Source: Methanobacteriota archaeon (GTDB lineage: Archaea; Thermoplasmatota; DTKX01; GCA-020343715). From it: DNA of 11,654 nt. How positions within the stretch are numbered: the stretch's first letter is position 1; every line of letters starts with the position of its first letter. The position numbers were made by a program, and so were the translations under genes. Where the stretch lies: assembly GCA_030594725.1 (NCBI GenBank), contig JAUVEQ010000048.1:1-11654 (forward strand), in the 5' to 3' direction. Below are positions 7,201-11,654 of the stretch, piece by piece. The notes under the pieces were generated by a model that worked only from the letters and a program-made list of their open reading frames with translations, was not told the DNA's origin and searched no databases.

Positions 7201-8562
7201 CCTGCCGGCGTCGGTGGTCAGGGACACCCTGATCCTGCCGTGGTCGCTGTCCATCCGAGGCACCAGCCAGCTGTAGCTGTTGACGGTGTCCACCACCTGG
7301 TCTATCCGGGTCCAGCCAGCACCGCTGTTGAGGGAGTAGAACAGCTCGAAGCCAGTGATCTCGGCCAGGGAACCCGTCGCCTCCCACTGGATGAGATGGC
7401 GGTAGCCTCCCCGTATGTAGTTGCCGTTGGTCGGAGGATTGGGGTCGAGGAGCGTGACCGAGAGGGTGTCGGAGCTCTCGATGATGCGGTTGTTGGCGTC
7501 GGACTCGTCGGTGCCCAGCACGCTGAACTCCAGGTAGTAGAGGGTCACCCGGAAACGCACCCTGTCCGAGGTTCCCCCGGTGGGAACGGTCCAGTCGTAG
7601 GAGTAGTCGTTCTCCGTGCTAAGGGTGATGGCGGGCCAAGCCACGCCGTCGTTCGTGGTGTAATGGATGGCAACGCCACTGATGAGCTCCCCCGGGTCCT
7701 GCACCACGCGCCACTCGATGGTGACGGTATCCCCGTGGACCAGGACCTCGCCACCGTTCGGATACACGACGGTCACTATGGCGCTCCGGATATCGAACTC
7801 CGCGCTCTCGATGACCCGCAAGGCCGTGCCACCCGAGCTGTCCCGGGCGATCAACCGGACCTTGCCCCTTGAGTTGTTGTAGTTGGGCGGGGTGTAGTAT
7901 GCGTAGGTGTACTCGGGCAGCATGTCGGTGTAACGGGTGCCCGCGGACGCCCATGCCGTCCATGCAGAGCCGTCGTACACGGTCTGTTCCAGGTCCAGCA
8001 CGGCTATGTCGTCGAAGGGGTCGAACAGCTCCCAGTGTATGGGGTAGTACTTGCCGTAGGTCATCTCGTCGGGCACCTCGAGGCCCTGGAGCCAGTGGTC
8101 GATGCCTATGGTGAAGTCGGCGTCGCTCTCGTCCTCGTCCCAGACCACCGCACCTTTCCCGAGGATATCAGTCCACTCCAGCTGGATCCTGCAGGTGGTG
8201 GACTCGACGTTGAAGGGAACGCGCCACTTGAAGACTGGTTTGGGACCTCCGGAGTTGTCCTCCGTGGATATCAGGGTGTACGTCGTGCCTCCGTCGACGG
8301 AGTAGGAGACGTGGATGAATCCCCCGGATGAGCCGGCCGTCCAGGTGATGGGGACCATCTGACCGCCGACCAGGACCTCGCCGCCGTTGGGGGACCTGAC
8401 GGTGATCTTCTCACCGGCCGCGCCGAGGCCCGGTTGGAGGGGTACCAGCGAGAGCAGCATCAGGCCGATGATGACGACGGTCGCCATCCTGTTCCGCTTC
8501 CTCCCTTCGCTGACCTTCCTCGAACTGAACGTTGCGTTGATGATATGGTCTTTGTACGCCAC
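4225..8562 (-). CDS. Giant secreted Ig/PKD/Fn3 protein with putative cysteine peptidase core
   Basis: 1445 residues. A basic N-region (SEGRKRNR) precedes a hydrophobic signal segment at ~26-45, so the mature protein is extracellular. Order: Ig-like domain with ITVRSPNGGEVLVGG (~52-150); beta-rich stretch (153-262); second PNGGEVL domain (263-370); third Ig-like domain (372-470); PKD-like domain (~473-560, PPVAVAGEDW and SWDVNGDTLSYNW); IPT/TIG-like domain (574-655); a ~330-residue core (660-990); beta domain; two Fn3 domains (~1204-1295, ~1297-1395); Gly-Asn linker (nine-base DNA repeats near 4343-4368); membrane helix at ~1420-1440 with tail GRQWK. In the core, RYGECYGMSSTALQLYH (Cys751), DIAHAVVPWKV (His858) and IYVYDCNKP (Asp880) are in the order and strand/helix setting of papain-fold peptidases. 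Many N-x-S/T sequons suggest glycosylation. GTG start has GGGGAGGGA six bases upstream. The peptidase assignment is inference; domains could instead serve adhesion only. Confidence 0.9.
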   Translation of the reverse strand: MAYKDHIINATFSSRKVSEGRKRNRMATVVIIGLMLLSLVPLQPGLGAAGEKITVRSPNGGEVLVGGQMVPITWTAGSSGGFIHVSYSVDGGTTYTLISTEDNSGGPKPVFKWRVPFNVESTTCRIQLEWTDILGKGAVVWDEDESDADFTIGIDHWLQGLEVPDEMTYGKYYPIHWELFDPFDDIAVLDLEQTVYDGSAWTAWASAGTRYTDMLPEYTYAYYTPPNYNNSRGKVRLIARDSSGGTALRVIESAEFDIRSAIVTVVYPNGGEVLVHGDTVTIEWRVVQDPGELISGVAIHYTTNDGVAWPAITLSTENDYSYDWTVPTGGTSDRVRFRVTLYYLEFSVLGTDESDANNRIIESSDTLSVTLLDPNPPTNGNYIRGGYRHLIQWEATGSLAEITGFELFYSLNSGAGWTRIDQVVDTVNSYSWLVPRMDSDHGRIRVSLTTDAGRLSVISNNDIIFYTGTEYNTPPVAVAGEDWAVGSGASFRLDGTGSWDVNGDTLSYNWTIVDDLGYNVTLRNADTAEPAFQAFIGDENVTIVVQLRVDDGWPVDPIWPSYTDRLSVRVEARGPIIISFTPQHGWAGTPISIDASSAAGATFYLDAIPMYTVPRSHVEGDLINFTLHDTLPFGSYQIEIRNLAGSDLSTEELEVHPYPYWPEDFGLSDQNPTDHILTYPWLLWEEGSYKDTFGEGQVYFPYYVCIGIPWWDPWTGFSCLGYEFEESLAPDPLAMLYYGCFYCWIARYGECYGMSSTALQLYHNDANPAIWNESALYSRDLDLAEDSEFNRNVDKMQGSQLSAEVLEWYLYRFLEGLEPSAEFPMPAMGMGIFLRDVENAVRDHEYGIITMISGDIAHAVVPWKVVNVPYDNTVRIYVYDCNKPIWTSEEGVQESFNESEDYWHTPPYIEVDKTGGWWEWSYDFTSDIHESSTTGIAFIPYSVVNGPRTLPTDWEGMSMFLTGDATSSLEDTSGNRNYWDTSGNLIVEVPDSAPAPTFMGLGDHIDGWLIGNGTDFTTTVEGKPGDGVYNWSVFWNGTSAYAIQLADVKDTSTDTISMEYTDDNPLRGRMTYGTTDASKGYGFTHVKAMGAEGQDPKTRQRVYSVLDATLFGDSLAIINTTDDYASLVFQNRGPHKITIGVQFQGNVITEAQLNATGVPDHLPTATLMNIEIGPYEVVTFTPSDWLDLDNAEIIVSREIPEIVPPGQVASFNAVSQLGAVHMTWTPPEDDGGAVIDDYIIWRGPRYNELNQLTIVDGSERTYIDDSVEIGETYFYMIQAANVAGSGKDSPSIGVWVQQGPASPSPPASAEATVVKGEVRLTWDPPENDGGGKITGYQIFRADYEWQSTPDLITEVGDVTSFVDSKVEVNATYYYFIAAVNEAGGGATYGPIVVNIPADGNGGNGGNGGDDGDEGVGSYPLWEYAVAAVIMVGALGSGFVVGRQWK

Positions 8563-8632
8563 CAGATTCCCTCCCCGGCACCTAAGGATTGGCGCACTGG
8601 GATTTATTGGGTCGCTATAGATAATTTACGGT
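8563..8632 (-). promoter_or_regulatory. Promoter and Shine-Dalgarno for the 1445-residue surface protein
   Basis: On the minus strand, AAATTATCTATAG (about 8627-8615) is the best TATA-like element in the ~100-base gap upstream of the gene. It would give a start site near 8592-8598 and a leader of about 30 bases. A second AT-rich element, CCAATAAATC (8610-8601), is closer and would leave only a very short leader. GGGGAGGGA (8576-8568) is a strong ribosome site about six bases before the GTG at 8562-8560, which fixes the start over the internal Met26. Confidence 0.5.
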
Positions 8633-8665
8633 GAGGAGGTATCGAAGACCTCTGGGCCCCTTTGG

Positions 8666-11308
8666 TCACTTCCGATACTTCCAGATAACGACTCCCATCA
8701 GGATGGCAATGATGCAGGCCACCCCGATGACAATGAGAATGTTCGATGGTTCGGGCTCCGAATCGCTTTCCTTCTCGATGGTATGAGTGTAGGTGTAGGT
8801 ATCTGAGTATGCTTGACCGTCGTAAGCCCTGACCTCAATCAGGTGCTCCCCAGAGGTCATGTTCCCAGTGTCCACCTGGAAGGACCAGTCCCCAGTGGTG
8901 GTGACGTTCACCCATTCCCCCTCGTCCACCCTGTACGATATCATTACTATCCCCACGCTATCGCTCGCTGTCCCATTGAACGAAAGGGACGCCCCGTCCT
9001 CGGACGGGGTCGGTCCGACCGGGACCTCCAGTCGAGGCCTATGGTTTACCGAGAAGGTCTTGTTCCCATCCCATGAGTAGTGGTTGCCGTCGTAGGCCCT
9101 GACCTCGACTATGTGGTCGCCTTGGGTCAACGGACCAATGTCCATCTCGTAGTCCCACACCGATGCGCCATTCACTGGGAACCAGTTCTCGAAGTCGATG
9201 CGCATCTCCACCCTGACCAGGTTGTCCCCGTCGTCTGTGGCCGTTCCTGTGAAGATGATAGAATCCAGGTGGGTCGTCCAGTTGTAGTCGCCGACCACTG
9301 GCCTGCTGTCAAAGGTGAAATTGAGGGTGCTGATGGACGAGTATTCCTGACCATCAAAGGCCCTGACCTCCATGACGTGTGCCCCGTACGAGAGGGACGA
9401 CATCTCAACATCGAAGCTCCACTCCTCGGTTCCACTGGCGACCTCCCAGTCGTTGTCATCGAGACGGACCTCCACCTTTTGGACTCCACCCGTGGGCGCT
9501 GCTGTGCCTTCGAGGGTGAAACCGTAGGTCATGTCGTCCCCCTCCTCAGGGAAGGTGATGGCTGCTCTGAGCGGCCCACCCGATCCGACCTCCAACATCA
9601 CCGATTCCGTCCCCGTGGCCCCTTCGGCATCCGTCGCGACAATGAGGATGAAGAGGAACCCCAGGTCTAGACCCAATTCGTCGTCCAGTACATACCACCA
9701 TTCATCGGTGCCATGGACGGTCACATTGAAGTCCCAATAGAATACCAGCATCACGCTGACGACGGCATCATCATCCTGGGCAGACCCTGTGACGTTGAAT
9801 GGAAGGCGGATCAACCCATCCTCTGGTAGGTTGTGGTCAATAATCTCGGGAGGATGATTGACGAGGATGAGGACCTCCACCACATCGGACCAACTGATAC
9901 CGTCATAGGCCCGTACACCTATCGTGTGCTGTCCATGGTCCATCATCGAGGTGTCGATCTCCAGGGACCATTCATCGGTTCCGCGTGCTGTCCATGTCTC
10001 ATCCTCGTCGACCGCAACAACCACCTGATCGACGGACAAGTCATCGAAGGCACGACCCGAGACCAGGACGGAATCCGAGAACGTTTCACCCGTCTTGGGG
10101 GCGTCGATCTGGACCCTTGGCGGTCCCGTGGCGACGAAAACAGTGCTTTCTGTGGTGGCTGCGACCCTTCCCCAATCGTCAGCCCCGTAGTAGGAAATGA
10201 CTCCTGCGATGTAAAGCTCCACCCTGTTCAGGACGTGGAGGGGAAGGGTGAACTGGCCGACGTAAGCAGAGCCGTTCCATTCGCATGGGATGACCATGAT
10301 ACGGGATAGGTCCGAATCCCCCCATATCTCCCATTCCGATTCGTAGTAATCCTCCCGCCAGTAATAGCGGATCAACGGAACGGGGCCGCAATAGACATAT
10401 GCGGTCTCGTTGACGCCGTCGGCATCGGGATGGTCCAGCGTCACGTTCACCTCCCTAGCGGGACCCAGGGGTCCGACCTCAAGTTCGACCTCATCATCCA
10501 TGTACGGCGCATGCCATGGGAAGGGGACTGCATACCCTATTTGAAGATAGTCGCGCCCCGAGGAAAAACGCGTCTCTCCCCAGGTCTTGATTATGAGGTT
10601 GACCGTGCGAAAGTACTCTCCCTCGTCCAATTCAGGGGTCGTAAAGGTCACGTCAAAGTCGCCGTTGGCGTCGGTCACCAGCTTCTCGTATAGGTACACG
10701 GCACCAAAGTCGTATATATAGACGTACATGTCCTGGTTGGACCAGATGCTGTGGTTCCACTCGTCCTCTATGTGGAACCCCAGCTTGTAGGTAGTGCCGG
10801 GCTCCATGGGTAGGTCGTAGTCCTCCTCCAACAACCAACGGGAGCTGATATCCTTGGTCTCCTCGGCTATATCGATCCTTTCATCAAGGTACTGGATTTG
10901 TCCATTGGCCGATACCGTTCCATCGATGTACAGATAATAGAAGCCATTCCTGCTATATCGTGAGGCGTTGAACCACACCCTTCCCTCCGCATCGGTCGTA
11001 TCATTGATTATCACGTGCTCGGAGTTCGAGTAACCATAAAGGCTGGCCTCGAGATCGACCTTGGCACCCTCGACGGGGGTCCCGTTCATATCAGTGACGA
11101 ACAGCTCCAAGTGGGCACCAAGATCCGACCTATCAGATATCTCGGCCCATACTCGGAAGAAGTCTGGGGAGGAGAACCCCACTGACGCTTCCTCCCTGAA
11201 GAACCTTGTACCATTGGTCAGGTTGACTTCCACGTACAGACCGAGGAAATAATCCTTGGAGATCTTGGTGGGTACAGAATAGTTGAATGAGTATAGACCC
11301 TTGGCCAC
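8666..11308 (-). CDS. Membrane-anchored surface protein with tandem Ig-like repeats (5' end truncated)
   Basis: 880 codons from GTG 11308 to TGA 8666-8668. The N terminus (MAKGLYSFNYSVPTKISKDY) has no signal peptide and begins inside what looks like a beta-sandwich (GLYSFNYSVP is typical of a mid-domain strand), so the true start was probably further upstream. Residues ~50-390 hold beta domains with macroglobulin- or carboxypeptidase-regulatory-like phrases such as VTDMNGTPVEGAKVDLEA, DTTDAEGRVWFNAS and VTDANGDFDVTFTTPELDEG. Residues ~394-840 are five Ig-like repeats. Residues ~856-876 (NILIVIGVACIIAILMGVVI) are a membrane helix with tail WKYRK, placing the protein on the outer face. N-x-S/T sequons are frequent. 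It lies just upstream of the other surface gene on the same strand, about 100 bases apart. An adhesion or envelope role is likely; no enzymatic motif is seen. Confidence 0.85.
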   Translation of the reverse strand: MAKGLYSFNYSVPTKISKDYFLGLYVEVNLTNGTRFFREEASVGFSSPDFFRVWAEISDRSDLGAHLELFVTDMNGTPVEGAKVDLEASLYGYSNSEHVIINDTTDAEGRVWFNASRYSRNGFYYLYIDGTVSANGQIQYLDERIDIAEETKDISSRWLLEEDYDLPMEPGTTYKLGFHIEDEWNHSIWSNQDMYVYIYDFGAVYLYEKLVTDANGDFDVTFTTPELDEGEYFRTVNLIIKTWGETRFSSGRDYLQIGYAVPFPWHAPYMDDEVELEVGPLGPAREVNVTLDHPDADGVNETAYVYCGPVPLIRYYWREDYYESEWEIWGDSDLSRIMVIPCEWNGSAYVGQFTLPLHVLNRVELYIAGVISYYGADDWGRVAATTESTVFVATGPPRVQIDAPKTGETFSDSVLVSGRAFDDLSVDQVVVAVDEDETWTARGTDEWSLEIDTSMMDHGQHTIGVRAYDGISWSDVVEVLILVNHPPEIIDHNLPEDGLIRLPFNVTGSAQDDDAVVSVMLVFYWDFNVTVHGTDEWWYVLDDELGLDLGFLFILIVATDAEGATGTESVMLEVGSGGPLRAAITFPEEGDDMTYGFTLEGTAAPTGGVQKVEVRLDDNDWEVASGTEEWSFDVEMSSLSYGAHVMEVRAFDGQEYSSISTLNFTFDSRPVVGDYNWTTHLDSIIFTGTATDDGDNLVRVEMRIDFENWFPVNGASVWDYEMDIGPLTQGDHIVEVRAYDGNHYSWDGNKTFSVNHRPRLEVPVGPTPSEDGASLSFNGTASDSVGIVMISYRVDEGEWVNVTTTGDWSFQVDTGNMTSGEHLIEVRAYDGQAYSDTYTYTHTIEKESDSEPEPSNILIVIGVACIIAILMGVVIWKYRK
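8775..10130 (-). repeat. Five tandem Ig-like repeats of about 85-95 residues
   Basis: Within the 880-residue protein the repeats begin near residues 394, 484, 579, 669 and 755. Each opens with a proline-bearing strand after a linker (NHPPEI, DSRPVV, NHRPRL). Four of the five end with the signature H-x-I/M-x-V-R-A-Y/F-D-G: GVRAYDGISWSD, EVRAFDGQEYSS, EVRAYDGNHYSW and EVRAYDGQAYSD. The second repeat is divergent and has ATDAEGATGTES instead. The matching DNA (aggccctgacctc and variants on the plus strand near 8825, 9096, 9358, and a weaker form near 9906) recurs at about 265-275 base spacing, so the array grew by internal duplication and has since diverged. Confidence 0.75.
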
Positions 11309-11654
11309 CCTATTTGGAACGGTATTGCTTCTACATATACCATCATGTCATCACGATCCACAAAATAATTTTGTTTTATTAGTTTCTCTTCTCTTGCAAT
11401 TATTAATCTAGCTACTTCATGTAGATCGTACTCTGGATGATATTGAGGAGCCCAAAATATCCCTTTCTTATGTTTTACCGAGACAGACTGAACACTAGTA
11501 AATTCGTTTGATGCAAGCCATTCCCCGCCTTCAGGAAGTTTTGTGACCTCATCATCATGACTAATAAAACCGTCAAATACAGGAGGTTTTCCTTCATACA
11601 TAGGATGCTTAAGTCCTTCTGGAGTAAGATGGATTTTTCTAGCCAATCCCATTT
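11218..11654 (-). CDS. Class I glutamine amidotransferase fragment (both ends missing)
   Basis: The frame enters from the right edge (MGLARKIHLTPEGLKHPMYE) and is an internal and C-terminal-side piece of a type 1 glutamine amidotransferase of the GuaA-like group. These domains hydrolyse glutamine and pass ammonia to a partner site. Visible family features are FDGFISHDDEVTKLPEG, then WAPQYHPEYD, whose His72 and Glu74 (numbered from the first Met here) are the His-Glu pair of the Cys-His-Glu triad. The nucleophile Cys would lie upstream, outside the window. Genuine similarity seems to end near 11330 (about MMVYVEA); the last ~35 codons, to TGA 11218, are an accidental reading across the junction into the surface-protein gene in another frame. 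The AT-rich codon use and wording resemble marine Pelagibacter-type alphaproteobacterial proteins as I remember them; that origin is a guess. Confidence 0.8.
   Translation of the reverse strand, partial: MGLARKIHLTPEGLKHPMYEGKPPVFDGFISHDDEVTKLPEGGEWLASNEFTSVQSVSVKHKKGIFWAPQYHPEYDLHEVARLIIAREEKLIKQNYFVDRDDMMVYVEAIPFQIGWPRVYTHSTILYPPRSPRIISSVCTWKST
11308..11335. other. Abrupt composition and homology junction
   Basis: To the left, GC is about 60% (37 of 60 bases at 6001-6060). To the right it falls to about one third (18 of 60 at 11341-11400, 21 of 60 at 11401-11460). Two unrelated minus-strand genes meet here. The amidotransferase frame loses family-like sequence after about VYVEA, and the surface protein starts mid-domain at about VAKGLYSF. 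Neither has its natural end at this point. The exact breakpoint cannot be fixed by eye because a few bases could belong to either side. Confidence 0.7.

Noticed and set aside
8636..8652. Small inverted repeat (GAGGT, seven-base loop, ACCTC) just after the stop of the 880-codon gene
   Set aside because: A five-base stem without a following T run is too weak to call a terminator. It also sits directly upstream of the next gene's promoter.
11308..11335. Mobile-element insertion as the cause of the GC change
   Set aside because: No terminal inverted repeats, target duplication, transposase, integrase or tRNA is visible near the join. The window also ends too soon to see the far side.

Overview
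The window looks like euryarchaeal DNA of moderately high GC. The case rests on TATA-like elements with Shine-Dalgarno leaders upstream of most starts, GTG/TTG starts, and large surface proteins that end in one membrane helix plus a few basic residues. The style of these surface proteins (PNGGEVL-type Ig-like domains, PKD, fibronectin III, many N-glycosylation sequons) is familiar from uncultured Thermoplasmata-type archaea, but the lineage is an inference. The last ~330 bases (about 11,325-11,654) are clearly AT-rich and carry part of a bacterial-looking glutamine amidotransferase. The window is probably a contig with a chimeric or recombined right edge.

Layout, left to right. Bases 1-701 (minus) hold the N-terminal part of a SulP-family anion permease that runs off the left edge. 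A 145-base divergent promoter region follows. Bases 847-2219 (plus) hold a broken DUF1254/DUF1214 gene. Its reading is interrupted by an in-frame TGA, a one-base slip in a run of seven C, and an in-frame TAG, and its normal stop appears to be lost. Convergent to it, bases 2249-4129 (minus) encode a complete SulP permease with a STAS domain and a very acidic C-terminal tail. Bases 4225-8562 (minus) encode a 1445-residue secreted, membrane-anchored protein. In its middle is a region that looks like a papain-fold cysteine peptidase (proposed Cys751, His858, Asp880) flanked by Ig-like, PKD and Fn3 domains. Bases 8666-11308 (minus) encode a second surface protein made mainly of five tandem Ig-like repeats and a C-terminal membrane anchor. 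It has no signal peptide because its 5' end is cut at the composition junction.

No operon logic ties all genes together. The two surface proteins are adjacent, same-strand and similarly anchored, so they may share a role at the cell envelope. The two SulP genes flank the decayed DUF1254/1214 gene, and any link between them is unproven. I see no tRNA, rRNA, CRISPR array, IS element or phage gene. The points most worth checking are the unclassified peptidase-like core, the multiply broken DUF1254/1214 gene (with a TAG where homologues carry an aromatic residue), and the composition junction near 11,310-11,335.
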